Notes: generated by a model from the sequence alone, not told the origin. A DNA stretch of 64,000 nucleotides from Haloquadratum walsbyi J07HQW2 (GCF_000415985.1 NZ_KE356561.1:1249362-1313361), one strand, 5' to 3'. Counted from the stretch's first letter, positions 37,177 through 47,150 are shown. A program made the numbers and translations.

Positions 37177-38345
37177 TTAACGCTGTGCGGTTCCCCCGCT
37201 GGGGATTGAATCTACGGATACGGATACAGAGAGGTTCGCAGGTTCCTCGTCACGTTGGACGATGATCTGCGTGTCGGGCTGTGCCAGTCCAGCCCCCGCC
37301 CCGCCTCGGACAGCGGTTTCGGGAACTTGCCCAAAGGCTCGCTTCCCAGTATTCAGCGCACCGTTCTTGTCCGCATTGTCGTCCCGTCCAGCCCACACTC
37401 TGGACACTCGACTCGAAGTGTTCCTGCGTGTCTCGAACCTCTCACACACCGATTGCACGTCTGCGACGCGACGTGTCGTATTCTTCGACCAACTGCACCT
37501 CGATACCCGCGTCGTGGGCTTTGTACTCGATGTAGTTGAGCAGGCGGACGAACGGCATCTTGTGGGTCTAGTCATTCACGTACCAGCCTTATTATTACCC
37601 TTGTGAATCCCACCGGATTGTAAGGGCGTTCCGTTTCTCGGCGACTTCCACGGTGGAGCGAGCAATCTTGTGGAGTCGGTCATCTACTTTCCGCGCTTCC
37701 GAATCACCGATGCGTCCCATGACCTGCTGCCCTTGTCACGGTTTCGCTTTCCCGATGGACTTCCGCAACTGCTCGCAGTGTTCGCGGATACGACGCACTT
37801 CCTCGCCGTAGAAGGTGGTTTAGCGGTCGGAGAGGAACGCGCAGGTGGCGACCCATGCCTGCCCATGTCGATAGCCAGCACGTCGTCGGACTCGTCTTGG
37901 ACGGTCACAGACCGCTTGACGACGAGGTGGATGTACCAGTCACCGCCACGACGCACTAACTCGCTGTCCCGAATATCACCCTCACGGACGAGTTGGTAGT
38001 CCTTGTACGAGACGTGGGCAGGAGCCAGATGGAGTTTCCCCGCCTGTTCAGGGTCGTAGACGGGGACTGTGACCCACCACGACGAAAGAACGGTGTCCTC
38101 GTCGTGGGACACGTCGAACACGTCGTTGCGAAGGACGACAGGTTCTTGAGTGCCGGGATTCATACATTTCTGTCGCTGTACTTTCGACGCCTGCTGACCG
38201 GTCGCAGGGTAGAGGTCAGCGTCTCCGCCGTGAACAGCCGTCTGGAACGCTTCGTACTCACGGGCGAGTAGGTCGGTTTTCTTGATGATCAGCGAGTGGA
38301 TTTTAACCCCCACCGTGGTTGAGACGTTCCGTTCCGTTCCGTTGC
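37177..38345 (-). pseudogene. tnpB: IS200/IS605 tnpB (RNA-guided nuclease family), broken
   Basis: TnpB remnant. The 38345-37860 part matches the N-terminal two-thirds (KIHSLIIKKTDLLAREYEAF, NDVFDVSHDEDTVLSSWWVT, KDYQLVREGDIRDSELVRRG) up to the first RuvC motif DVLAIDMG. Directly after it the frame slips (the alternate frame continues AWVATCAFLSDR) and then hits a stop, so the RuvC Asp is followed by broken sequence. The C-terminal part around 37500-37300 (DNADKNGALNTGKRAFGQ) is the end of TnpB with the last RuvC Asp and is reached only by more frame changes. The zinc-finger Cys are partly lost. It cannot make an active nuclease. Confidence 0.72.
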
Positions 38346-38740
38346 ATGCTATGCTACTCACCTGCTTTGCTTTGACATCGGTGTACTCTTCAGTGACTTC
38401 GCTGGATACGTCGCCCGCAGTTGAGACGAAGTACGAGCGTGTCCATAGCGACGGCAAGCCGAACTCAAACTCCTCTCCTCCCGAAGTCGGCGCGAAGAGT
38501 AGCCTTTGAGCTGTTGCATGATTTTGTTTGGGGCGAGAGTCGGGTCGCCTGTGATGAGCAGGTGTACGTGGTCGGGGCGAATCGCCAACTCCAGTATTTC
38601 GAGGTCAAGGTCGTCGGCTTTCTCCTCGATGAGTTCTTCAAGACGGTCACGTGCCTCGCTCGTTAGTGCCGATTTGCAGTACTTCGGGCATCAGATGAAG
38701 TGGGATTGGGGTTTGTGGACATTGGTACGTTCCCTGTCGA
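38345..38740 (-). pseudogene. tnpA: IS200-type transposase tnpA (HUH Y1), broken
   Basis: Y1 transposase remnant. Seen on the minus strand: CPKYCKSALTSEARDRLEEL at the N-terminus, directly preceded by a TGA where Trp (HFVWCPKY) is expected; the HUH metal motif in AIRPDHVHLLI; KIMQQLKGYSSRRLREE, then a frame break; and FEFGLPSLWTRSYFVSTAGD, where SYF would carry the catalytic Tyr. One stop plus one frame break prove inactivation. It lies head-to-tail with tnpB. Confidence 0.72.
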
Positions 38741-39062
38741 ACACAACGAGGCATCATCAATATATAGAGCAGCCTCAGCTAATGATGTTACGTAAGCATC
38801 CAACTCCAGCCGTGGCTACGAGCGTGGATTGATTCGCAGTTGTCGGGTTGATCTCAGCCGGAAACGGGGCGGGGGTGGGCTTTCGCCTTGCTACCGCTGT
38901 AATCAATCAGATTGTGTTTATCTACTGTTGATTTTCGATCAAGGAGAGATATCGAAAAGTAACTTAGTTAGATATTATTAGGAGGTAACCATTGAGATGA
39001 AACAAAAAATAGCATCCGTGCAGAGGGATTCAGCAGCGTTTGAGTTGCAGAGAGTAGTTCAG

Positions 39063-40310
39063 TTATCCGTATAGCGGATATTCATCTGTCAATGTATCGA
39101 CGCGGTTACTGACAGTGGCGATCAACTCATCATCGTTTGGATTGTCAATAAGATCAATCATAAGTTCACCAACCTCGCGAACTGTCGACTCAGTAAATCC
39201 TCTGGTAGTAAGTGCTGGAGTTCCGACACGAATACCGCTTGGATTGAATGCTGACCGTGTCTCACCAGGGACCGTGTTCGCGTTCATGATAATGCCAGCT
39301 GATTCGAGGGCTGCTTCAACTTCTTTTCCAGTTGTTTCTGGGTGTGATGGTCGAAGGTCAACAAGAACAAGATGATTATCAGTACCACCGGAGACAACAG
39401 AAAGTCCAGCGTCGGTGAACGTATCTGCGAGTGCCTCCGCGTTCTTCAGTGTCTGTTCAGCGTATGCCTCGAAGTTACTGGAGAGTGCTTCCTTGAATCC
39501 GACTGCCTTCCCAGCGATATTGTGCATAAGCGGTCCACCCTGTGCACCTGGGAATACCGAATTATCGATATCATCGGCGTGTTCTTCATTACACATAATA
39601 ATACCGCCACGTCCTGCACGAATTGTCTTATGTGTTGATCCAGTCACGAAGTCTGCTACGCCGATGGGGGAGGCGTGAACACCGGCTGCAACAAGACCGG
39701 TGATATGGGCAATATCAGCAAGATGATATGCATCAGCAAGATCTGCAGCCTCTTGAATTCGCTCAAATTCGACCTCTCGTGGATATGCAGAGTATCCAGA
39801 AACGATAATATCGGGATTAAATTCATCAGCTTTTGATTTGAGACCCTCATAATCGATATATCCCGTTTCAGGGTTAACTTCGTACTGCTCAACAGTATAC
39901 GTCTGTCCGGTGAAATTTGCTGGGTGACCGTGGCTTAGATGCCCACCGTGTGTGAGATCCAGTGAGAGTATTTTATCTCCGGGGTCAAGCGCAGTGAGAT
40001 ATACAGCCATATTCGCTTGAGTCCCGGAGTGTGGTTGGACATTAACATGTTCAGCACCCCATAGTTCTTCGGCGCGCTCAATTGCAAGTGTCTCAATGTC
40101 ATCAGCGTATTCACAGCCAGCGTAATATCGCTCACCGGGATATCCCTCAGCGTACTTGTTTGTCAGTGCGCTTCCTTGTGCTTCAAGTACGGCTTCGCTG
40201 ACGTGATTTTCACTCGCAATCATCGCGAGCGTATCCTCCTGACGCTGTCGTTCATTCGAAAGGGCATCGGCTGCATCCGGATCGACATCGCGAATATGAC
40301 TACGTTCCAT
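39063..40310 (-). CDS. glyA: Serine hydroxymethyltransferase
   Basis: PLP enzyme that makes glycine and methylene-THF from serine and THF. Seen: N-terminal LAMIASENHVSEAVLEAQGS, NKYAEGYPGERYYAGCEYAD, LTHGGHLSHG, and the PLP Lys in TGSTHKTIRAGRGG (Lys near residue 224). Length 415 from the ATG at 40310 is the normal size; the frame open to 40349 adds only a non-conserved leader. Functionally paired with folD; in other haloarchaea I expect them to be neighbours, and here a decayed insertion element separates them. Divergent from the TbsP gene. Confidence 0.96.
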   Translation of the reverse strand: MERSHIRDVDPDAADALSNERQRQEDTLAMIASENHVSEAVLEAQGSALTNKYAEGYPGERYYAGCEYADDIETLAIERAEELWGAEHVNVQPHSGTQANMAVYLTALDPGDKILSLDLTHGGHLSHGHPANFTGQTYTVEQYEVNPETGYIDYEGLKSKADEFNPDIIVSGYSAYPREVEFERIQEAADLADAYHLADIAHITGLVAAGVHASPIGVADFVTGSTHKTIRAGRGGIIMCNEEHADDIDNSVFPGAQGGPLMHNIAGKAVGFKEALSSNFEAYAEQTLKNAEALADTFTDAGLSVVSGGTDNHLVLVDLRPSHPETTGKEVEAALESAGIIMNANTVPGETRSAFNPSGIRVGTPALTTRGFTESTVREVGELMIDLIDNPNDDELIATVSNRVDTLTDEYPLYG

Positions 40311-40349
40311 ACAAATCATCGAGGGCGTTACTCCAATAAGTGTGTCCAC

Positions 40350-40656
40350 TTCCCGTGATTTTACCTGTCTATTTTCCCTCGTCGTGTCGGTAATTGTATA
40401 TTTAGAATAAGACTAAATTGATATTTCATAAATGCAGGTGGTTTCGTTCAACATAAGTTAGCGACATTTGTATCACTACAGTTATGAACTAATCCATAAT
40501 ATATCAGTCAACAATTATTTTATTTGTGTATGGTCATCTATAGATACAAATACCGTTTTAACGAGTGCTTTGACGGTAATAAACAGATTTCATAGAGTAT
40601 TCCACGAAATTTAGCTTGTAATAAATTTCAATACGCTGTAGTACGCTATATCGCCC
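40350..40656. other. Divergent intergenic region glyA-tbsP
   Basis: About 310 AT-rich bases between two divergent starts (346 counting from the preferred glyA start). TATA-like sequence ACCGTTTTAAC is seen near 40552. No small gene or RNA found. Confidence 0.5.
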
Positions 40657-41481
40657 ATGAGTATTGATGCGAATGTGCTTGGCACAGATATGGCGCATGT
40701 GCTTGGCTCCGTGCTTTCAGAAGCGACGGGAACGGTGTATATGATTAATCCAACTCAAAATCTCGCTAAGGCACTCGTTACAGACTGTTCTGATACGCTC
40801 ATCAGTAATACTAATGTTCGATTATTGTCTAATGAACAACTACTGAAGGATGTGATGGATGATTTTATTGTTGCGAGCAATGCAGCCGAACTCGTCGACT
40901 CAGATGTACTTACACTCCGAACAGGTGACATTTCAGAGCCGAACTCATTGGTTGTGACCACGAATTCAACTGTTACTATAGTTCAAGTGAATAATCGAGT
41001 TGCTGGGATGGTTGCGGATGATACCGAATTTGTTGCCGACGTACGCGGTTTGTATGAGCAGACGTTTGAATCAGCAGCATCGTATCCACTACGGACACCA
41101 GCGATTTCATCCGTCCGGTCAACACTCGCAAGTGAAATTGGTGATGAGACACGATCAGATTTTGATTCGATGCTGACAACACTACAGACCGCCCGTGGTG
41201 ATGGGAAGGGACTCAACGAAGTAACAATTAGCCTATTGGTCGCTGCAAAAAATAATGTGCTCCTCTATGATATTTCAAAATGGGGCGAAGATGTCGGAAT
41301 TGCAAGTAAGGCAACATTCTCACGAACAAAAACGGAACTTGAAGAATCAGGTCTTATTGACACTGAAAAAGTCCCAATTGATGTCGGTCGACCGCGGCTT
41401 CGATTGAAGCTTGGTCATAATCGGCTTGTGAGTGCTAGTTCCGATCAATTAGCTGGTGTCGCAAAAAATCTACTCGCATAG
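40657..41481 (+). CDS. tbsP: TbsP-type transcriptional regulator (former DUF5821)
   Basis: Haloarchaeal transcription regulator recently linked with TrmB in control of glycolysis/gluconeogenesis genes in Haloferax (from memory). Seen: N-terminal half with VYMINPTQNLAK and LLSNEQLLKDVMDDFIVASNAAELV, an acidic middle, and a C-terminal winged-helix EVTISLLVAAKNNVLLYDIS ... IASKATFSRTKTELEESGLIDTEKV (residues 185-250), the part I recall as best conserved in the family. The ATG at 40657 is well placed; 274 residues is family-typical. It stands between glyA (divergent) and the YcaO gene (same strand, 76 bases on). Whether it controls glyA or gpmI here is unknown. Confidence 0.8.
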   Translation: MSIDANVLGTDMAHVLGSVLSEATGTVYMINPTQNLAKALVTDCSDTLISNTNVRLLSNEQLLKDVMDDFIVASNAAELVDSDVLTLRTGDISEPNSLVVTTNSTVTIVQVNNRVAGMVADDTEFVADVRGLYEQTFESAASYPLRTPAISSVRSTLASEIGDETRSDFDSMLTTLQTARGDGKGLNEVTISLLVAAKNNVLLYDISKWGEDVGIASKATFSRTKTELEESGLIDTEKVPIDVGRPRLRLKLGHNRLVSASSDQLAGVAKNLLA

Positions 41482-41557
41482 ATTGAAATCAGCAATGACA
41501 ATAGTAGGTCATTGTATATTCGTGTGTATTTTTATTATTGGCTGATGACTCATCCCT

Positions 41558-43366
41558 GTGAGCTATGCATTTGCGGTTGTCGGATCAGGGCCGTCTGCTG
41601 CGATTAATGCTGCAAGCCAGGTAATCGTATCTGATATGAATCCAGACCCTGATGCAGGTGGCTCAGAGTCAAACTCAAAGTCAAAATCAACATTCATTCG
41701 CACTGATTCACCGATAGATGCAGATGTAACTGTCGTTATAACGACAACCAATCAGGCAACGAATGATATAACGGCAGTAACTTCGGAAGCACTCACTGCT
41801 GGCTCACCTGTAGTTCTTGTTGAATTCGGTGGAATGGGTGGATGTTCTATCGACGAGGTTGATGCTGCAATTACCGCGTTCCCTGTATGTGGACCCACTT
41901 TTGAGACATTGCAAACACGTGTTATAGCGGCGAGATCATCGAGCAATACAGAATTTACAGACCGAGTCATCATCACAGCAGGTTCACTCGCTGGTCAGCG
42001 AGCTGTTGCAATGTGCAATAGATCTGATGGCGATAGTGACAGTGATGTCTCCGGAACCGTGCTCGAGATCTCGGGAACAACAGTCGGACCTGAACGAGAT
42101 CTAATAGATATCCCGGAGGTAAGCACTCACAGTGGTGATGTAGTTGAGCAGTTCATTCCACAGCAGACAACCCGCAATGTAGATCTTGAAGTATCGCTTT
42201 CTCGTGCTGAGCGGGCTGTCGATGATCGACTCGGGATCATCACACAGGTTGGTGAGCGTGAGTCATTCCCTGCTCCATATTATATCGCACAAACAGCATC
42301 AACGAAGTCAATTAGTGATGTTCGTGCCGTTGAGTTTGCTGCTGGTGTTGATATCGACTGGAATGCTGCATATATGAAGGCACTCGGAGAAGCACTTGAG
42401 CGATACTGTGCAGGAGTCTACCGAACTGAGATGTTTATCACAGCATCCGAGCATGCACAGAATGGACCGGTCTCTCCTCAACAGTTCGTGCAACCAAAGG
42501 AAACGCCGACATACGATCCGAGCACGCCAATCTCATGGGTTCCCGGCGTAGATCTGTCAAATGATGAGCGTGTGACACTGCCGGCAACATTCGTCTACCA
42601 TCCACCGCCAGATGAGCGATACCGTCCAGCAATCACAACAGGTCTCGGACTTGGGAATGGAGGCGTTGAAGCTCTGCGTGCTGGGCTCTCTGAGGTCATC
42701 GAACGCGACGCAGCAATGCTCGCTTGGTATTCAACGTTCGAACCAATTGAACTGACAGTTGATGATGAACAGTATCAGACACTCTGTCAGCGCGCTCAGG
42801 GAGTAGGACTCAATGTACAGACAATTTTACTCACTCAAGATATTGATATTCCCGTGATTGCAACTGCGGTTTACCGTAATGATGGTGAGTGGCCACGGTT
42901 CGCTATTGGGTCAGCCGCAGGTCTTGACCCGTTTACAACCGCACAAGGGTCGCTTACAGAGGCGTTACAAAATTGGATGGAGTTGCGAGCAATGGGAGAA
43001 GATGATGCATCGGATGCTGCCGGGGCGATTGGTGAGTATGCAACATTCCCGGATCGTGCACGGGAGTTCATTATGAGCGAAAACACAATTTCAGCGGAAG
43101 ATATAGCACCCTCACCAATACCAACCGGGGAACACGCAGTTCAGTCGCTCATTGACCGTGTGATTGAGGTTGATCTTGACGTGTATGCGACACGAATAAC
43201 GACGCGCGATGTTTCGAAACTTGGGTTTGAAGTTGTCAGAGTGCTTATTCCAAGAGCACAACCTCTATTTCAACAGAATAGTTTCTTTGGTGAGCGTGCT
43301 AGGAATATACCACGCGAGTTTGGCTTCAATTCAAGGCTTGATCGATCGTTTCACCCATTCCCATGA
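41558..43366 (+). CDS. YcaO-domain cyclodehydratase-like protein
   Basis: ATP-dependent backbone-modifying enzyme of the YcaO family, with a fused N-terminal domain. Seen: residues about 1-200 resemble the Rossmann/ocin-ThiF-like partner domain (ends MCNRSDGDSDSDV with an acidic linker); the YcaO core follows with ALGEALERYCAG (near 279-290), FAIGSAAGLDPFTTAQGSLTEALQNWME, GLSEVIERD, and a Pro-containing C-terminal end HPFP, the sort of tail that reaches the ATP site. Starts at GTG. It is preceded by TbsP and followed by a minus-strand DUF63 gene; no precursor peptide gene or partner dehydrogenase is visible. The substrate could be a ribosomal protein, tRNA-related or peptide target, unknown. 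Confidence 0.87.
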   Translation: MSYAFAVVGSGPSAAINAASQVIVSDMNPDPDAGGSESNSKSKSTFIRTDSPIDADVTVVITTTNQATNDITAVTSEALTAGSPVVLVEFGGMGGCSIDEVDAAITAFPVCGPTFETLQTRVIAARSSSNTEFTDRVIITAGSLAGQRAVAMCNRSDGDSDSDVSGTVLEISGTTVGPERDLIDIPEVSTHSGDVVEQFIPQQTTRNVDLEVSLSRAERAVDDRLGIITQVGERESFPAPYYIAQTASTKSISDVRAVEFAAGVDIDWNAAYMKALGEALERYCAGVYRTEMFITASEHAQNGPVSPQQFVQPKETPTYDPSTPISWVPGVDLSNDERVTLPATFVYHPPPDERYRPAITTGLGLGNGGVEALRAGLSEVIERDAAMLAWYSTFEPIELTVDDEQYQTLCQRAQGVGLNVQTILLTQDIDIPVIATAVYRNDGEWPRFAIGSAAGLDPFTTAQGSLTEALQNWMELRAMGEDDASDAAGAIGEYATFPDRAREFIMSENTISAEDIAPSPIPTGEHAVQSLIDRVIEVDLDVYATRITTRDVSKLGFEVVRVLIPRAQPLFQQNSFFGERARNIPREFGFNSRLDRSFHPFP

Positions 43367-43596
43367 CAGTTGACCTGTATGAGTAGCTCATCATGACCGC
43401 GTACCATTACCAACAGTACTCGTGCAGCTAGTCATATCCAGATTGGGGTAGTTGCCGGTATTACTGGCAAAGTGATCAGATCGGTATCACAGCTCGGGTA
43501 TCAAGATAAGATTAAAAGATATCATATTAGATAACAACGTAGCCACGATCATAGATTTAGAAATTTGATTTTATATTGCATCTATAACTCAAAATA

Positions 43597-44736
43597 TCAA
43601 ACTCCGAATGTCGCTCGAAGCATATCACGCGTGCCTGGTCCTAATCCAACCGCCAAGACCGCAATAAGAAGTAACATTGTATACCGAGGACTCTCCTCGA
43701 ATATCTCTGGTTCGAACACCCAGATGACGAATGTCGCTGCAAGGAGCTTTATAATGAGAAATGGCCATGTGTCACCGGTAATACTCAGAACTGATACCGG
43801 AAGTATCGATCCAGTGACGTCGACAACGAGTTGATTAACGGGGTGTTTCGGGACAAGATTCGGTCCAGCGCCAATCGCGCGCATCCAATCAAGCCCAATT
43901 ACATTTGCGACTCCATCGACGGCATGTCCCCAGATGATAACTAATCCAATAAGTTCTGTACCACGGTTGATAGACGGTGCGAGTGTTTTGATTGCCCACC
44001 ATGTGACTCCGGTTACGAGAGTTGCCCCAGTGAGTACACTGAGAAGCACCTGTGGGTAAAATTCAACGCTAGGAGCAGAGGTAACGACGAGTGAAATAAG
44101 ATACCCAAGAGCAAGTGTGAGTACACCTATTCCAGTGATGAACAGAAGTCGGTCATATCGACCGACGATACCGCGACGTTCTGCCCAAACAGTGAGTCCG
44201 ACAGCAGCGAGTGTGACTGCAAAAACGGTGAAATAGATAATCGGGCTGATAACAAGTGTGTTGAGTGGATAACTAATGAGCGCGTCAGCGGACGGTATTG
44301 CATCGTTTGCATCTTCAATGACTCTGAGTGCCCCGCCAAAAAAGACGAATGGGGTAAGCGCGTAGAATAGTTGTCGATCAGATCCAATGTTGAGTTGCCG
44401 AAGGAGAAATACAATCCCGATTAGCGCGACAAGTAGGGTGATCATGTATCCAATTTCAGAAACGAGCGTATAACCAGGATAAGCAACAGGCTCAGCAGCG
44501 TTAGCACAGGTTACCGTACTAGTTAGGTATTGCACTGTCGATCCAGGTCTAACCGCACAGACTGCAGAGTTGGCGTCTGCCTGAACCGGTCCCCAGAAAT
44601 AATGCCAGAGAAAGCTATCATAAACTGCTTCTGGGGCAATGAGCGACCCAATAACAAGCACAGCAACTGTCGTTGATACGGTGCCGACCCACAGACGTTC
44701 TGGGGAAGTATCGAAGCGAGCAGCGACAGTAGACAT
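43597..44736 (-). CDS. DUF63 family membrane protein
   Basis: Integral membrane protein conserved in archaea, function unknown. Seen: about nine hydrophobic segments, with the recognisable [41 protein letters not shown] region (about residues 135-175) and the [17 protein letters not shown] region (about 270-290). The ATG at 44736 gives a 15-residue leader before the first helix. It stands alone. Confidence 0.9.
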   Translation of the reverse strand: MSTVAARFDTSPERLWVGTVSTTVAVLVIGSLIAPEAVYDSFLWHYFWGPVQADANSAVCAVRPGSTVQYLTSTVTCANAAEPVAYPGYTLVSEIGYMITLLVALIGIVFLLRQLNIGSDRQLFYALTPFVFFGGALRVIEDANDAIPSADALISYPLNTLVISPIIYFTVFAVTLAAVGLTVWAERRGIVGRYDRLLFITGIGVLTLALGYLISLVVTSAPSVEFYPQVLLSVLTGATLVTGVTWWAIKTLAPSINRGTELIGLVIIWGHAVDGVANVIGLDWMRAIGAGPNLVPKHPVNQLVVDVTGSILPVSVLSITGDTWPFLIIKLLAATFVIWVFEPEIFEESPRYTMLLLIAVLAVGLGPGTRDMLRATFGV

Positions 44737-45125
44737 ATATATATTGGCGATGGCATCACTGTTGAGAATTCCGGTCTAATTCAAAGCATGCGGCGACAGC
44801 TCTATTGATTACTCTATAATAATCGATCATTCAATTGCGGGTGAATGAAGTATACGCATCATTAGGTGTCTACCAATCGTGCCGATGCAATAATTTCTAA
44901 CGAACTATCAGATGATATCTGACAATATCATATAAACAGGCAGTCTCCGAGCTGAAGATCAGACGAAAATTGACATATTTCCGCACACCTCCGAGTCTGT
45001 GTTTCAGTTCATAATATCTGCGTGATGACGCATTATAATGCAGGCAGATATCTGTCATAATACTGAGTTAAATCGGGGGGTTATTCTAGATAAGGAGTAG
45101 TAAAGATCACAAATACCATATTGGT
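44737..45125. other. Intergenic region, no gene seen
   Basis: About 390 bases between the start of the DUF63 gene and the end of the inositol-phosphatase-like gene. No convincing small gene, tRNA or hairpin was found. Confidence 0.5.
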
Positions 45126-45935
45126 TCATTTTGTGGTTGCATCTGGATTACCGATAGACTGTGCTGCTGAAAGAGCCTCTGAGTGTATCACGCCATTTGA
45201 GGCAACAAGCCCAACGGAGTCGTGTCGGAAGGTGTCACCGTGAATATCTGTCACAGTACCACCGGCAGCACGAACCATCGCTACACCGGCAAGTGTATCC
45301 CAGGGGTTTGTCCGAAGATTTGTAATAACACCATCAAGCGAACCATCAGCAACACTGGCGAGAGCAGCCTGTGCAGAACCGATTCGGCGAAGGTCACCGA
45401 AACGATCGACGACAGCTTGACATGCATTGCCAAATTCATCGCGTGAATCGAAATCCCACCACATCGTTGGGGAGACAACGCCCGCCTCTGGGTCTGCTGT
45501 CTCCGAAACTGATACACGGGAACCGTTCCGATATGTTGATTCGCCATCTGTCCAGTAATCATCGTTGAGTTCTGGAAGTGTGATGACCCCAGCAGTGGTA
45601 ACACCATCGCACACGACAGCAACGACCGTTGCCCACGTTCGCGTTCCACGAACATAGTTATTTGTGCCATCAATCGGGTCGATAACCCATGCAGCACCAT
45701 TTTCAGGAACCATTTTCAGTGCATCCCCTTCTTCGCCGACAATAGCATCGTCAGGGAATGTCGCACGGATCGACTCAATAACCGCTGTTTGAGCATCGCG
45801 ATCGACTTGTGTTACTACATCTGTCTTGGCATCTTTTTTTTCAATAATAAGTTTAGTTCGGAAATTATCAGCAGCAACGTCTGCACCAGCACGCGCAGCA
45901 TCACGTGCGACACTGATACGTTCAGCTATCGTCAT
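45126..45935 (-). CDS. suhB: Inositol monophosphatase/fructose-1,6-bisphosphatase family protein
   Basis: Metal-dependent phosphatase of the IMP/SuhB superfamily (archaeal members often dual IMPase/FBPase). Seen: DAIVGEEGD (Glu metal ligand), WVIDPIDGTNNYVRGTRTWATVVAVV (Asp-x-Asp-Gly-Thr metal site), and C-terminal NPWDTLAGVAMVRAAGG with the last Asp ligand. 269 residues is full length. It overlaps the downstream end of the usp gene by 14 bases, so the two are co-translated; a stress protein next to a phosphatase gives no further clue. The ATG at 45935 is the first sensible start. Confidence 0.93.
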   Translation of the reverse strand: MTIAERISVARDAARAGADVAADNFRTKLIIEKKDAKTDVVTQVDRDAQTAVIESIRATFPDDAIVGEEGDALKMVPENGAAWVIDPIDGTNNYVRGTRTWATVVAVVCDGVTTAGVITLPELNDDYWTDGESTYRNGSRVSVSETADPEAGVVSPTMWWDFDSRDEFGNACQAVVDRFGDLRRIGSAQAALASVADGSLDGVITNLRTNPWDTLAGVAMVRAAGGTVTDIHGDTFRHDSVGLVASNGVIHSEALSAAQSIGNPDATTK

Positions 45936-46362
45936 CGTGTGTAAGGTTCGTTGTTAATACGGGGATATCTGCGCGGGCAACAATCGACTGTGAAACGCTA
46001 CCGACGAGATTTTCCGTATAATCAGATCGACGGGTCCCCATTGTGATTAGGTCAATATCTGCTTCAGTAGCGTATGAGATAATCTCATCAGCTGGGTCGC
46101 CCTTACGAAGTGCAGTCGTTGTTGTGATGTCAGAGTCATGGAACAGACGAGTAGTCGTTTCAAGAGTAGCCTCGCCTTCGGTCTCAAGTTCAGCGATTAC
46201 GTCGGCTTTCATGCCGTCCTGGAGGGTAAGGAATGCTCGATCATCAACAACATATAGAATGTGTACTACTGCATCGCGGCGAGTAGCAATGTCAACCACA
46301 TGATCGATGACCGTCTGCATCGCATCGGTCCCATCTGTTGGTAATAAAATTCGATTGAACAT
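45922..46362 (-). CDS. Universal stress protein family protein
   Basis: Small nucleotide-binding protein of the UspA family. Seen: N-terminal FNRILLPTDGTDAMQTVIDH, and the ATP-binding pattern G-x2-G-x9-G-S in MGTRRSDYTENLVGSVSQSI. 146 residues is normal. The stop lies 14 bases inside the inositol-phosphatase gene, upstream in the same operon. Regulatory role unknown; likely cytosolic. Confidence 0.93.
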   Translation of the reverse strand: MFNRILLPTDGTDAMQTVIDHVVDIATRRDAVVHILYVVDDRAFLTLQDGMKADVIAELETEGEATLETTTRLFHDSDITTTTALRKGDPADEIISYATEADIDLITMGTRRSDYTENLVGSVSQSIVARADIPVLTTNLTHDDDS

Positions 46363-46793
46363 ATAGTCTCATATATCGAGTATATCCCCTCGGTTCTATA
46401 TCCTGCTTTCTTCTCCCGCGATATACTGATTATTATCCAACTGAGTGTAAATCTGCAGACATTACAAACAGCAATAGGTATGTTTAAATCGTGATAATAT
46501 ATTTACTCTTGATGATTATATCGCGCGTGACATTATTGAGTGCATCGAGACGAGCGCTATTATTACAATCTAGATGAGAGTACACGATCATCGTGAGGGA
46601 TCGTCGATTTCGCGGATGAGCTTGTATCATATTGAGCGTGCAACGGTAATCCGGATTGAATTTGATCATAGTTGACATCAATGATATAGTATAATTGTTC
46701 AATCAATCTATCAATACTAGTGGGTATGATTCTTCAATAAGAATCACCATCCACGAGCGAATGATTTTCTTACTGGATAACGGACAGCTAACA
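46363..46793. other. Long intergenic region, no gene seen
   Basis: About 430 bases, AT-rich with scattered GC words, between the divergent usp and thiamine-binding protein genes. The minus-strand frame at 46484-46702 codes for a basic, haloarchaeally unlikely peptide and is not accepted. Confidence 0.5.
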
Positions 46794-47150
46794 ATGAGTG
46801 TGATTGCACTGTTGAGCGTTGCACCAGTTATCGAAGAGAGTATGGCAAGTCATGTTGCGGATGCCGTGGCAGCACTTGATGAGTTCCCAGTTAGTTATGA
46901 GACAAATCCAATGGGGACAGTTATTGAAGCAGATGATACGGAGACACTGTTTGCTGCTGCACAGGCTGCTCATGATGCTGTCGACGCAGATCGTGTGAGT
47001 ACCGTTTTGAAAATTGACGACAAGCGGGCACGCGAGACGACTGCTCAGGAGAAGGTTGATGCTGTCGAAGAGAATCTCGGTCGACCTGCTCAAAGTGGTA
47101 TTACATCGCCAACCGAAGAATCGAAGACAAAAGCAGAGACAAATGATTAG
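46794..47150 (+). CDS. MTH1187-family thiamine-binding protein
   Basis: Small protein of the DUF77/YkoF-like family thought to bind thiamine or a related compound. Seen: SVIALLSVAPVIEESMASHVADAV, DEFPVSYETNPMGTVIEAD and DAVDADRVSTVLKIDDKR, the characteristic ferredoxin-like fold with TNPMGT motif. The frame is open to 46695, but the ATG at 46794 matches the family N-terminus (MSVIALLSV) and gives 118 residues with an acidic tail. It stands alone before mch. Confidence 0.88.
   Translation: MSVIALLSVAPVIEESMASHVADAVAALDEFPVSYETNPMGTVIEADDTETLFAAAQAAHDAVDADRVSTVLKIDDKRARETTAQEKVDAVEENLGRPAQSGITSPTEESKTKAETND

Larger units (their letters stand above)
37150..38890 (-). mobile_element. Decayed IS200/IS605-type element
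   Basis: A composite element carrying tnpA and tnpB in the order tnpA-tnpB on the minus strand, both broken. The right end near 37155-37180 reads (minus strand) like the usual haloarchaeal end ggaggatgtcagg; the left end is GC-rich sequence up to about 38890 that may include a terminal hairpin. GC content is clearly higher than the surrounding genes. The right boundary is better supported than the left. Confidence 0.75.

Noticed and set aside
37255..37606. Plus-strand frames across the IS element
   Set aside because: Antisense to the tnpB remnant; Ser/Arg/Pro-rich due to the GC content.
46484..46702. A 72-residue minus-strand open frame
   Set aside because: Asn/Ile/Met-rich, non-acidic, no RBS or promoter pattern; a chance frame in AT-rich DNA.
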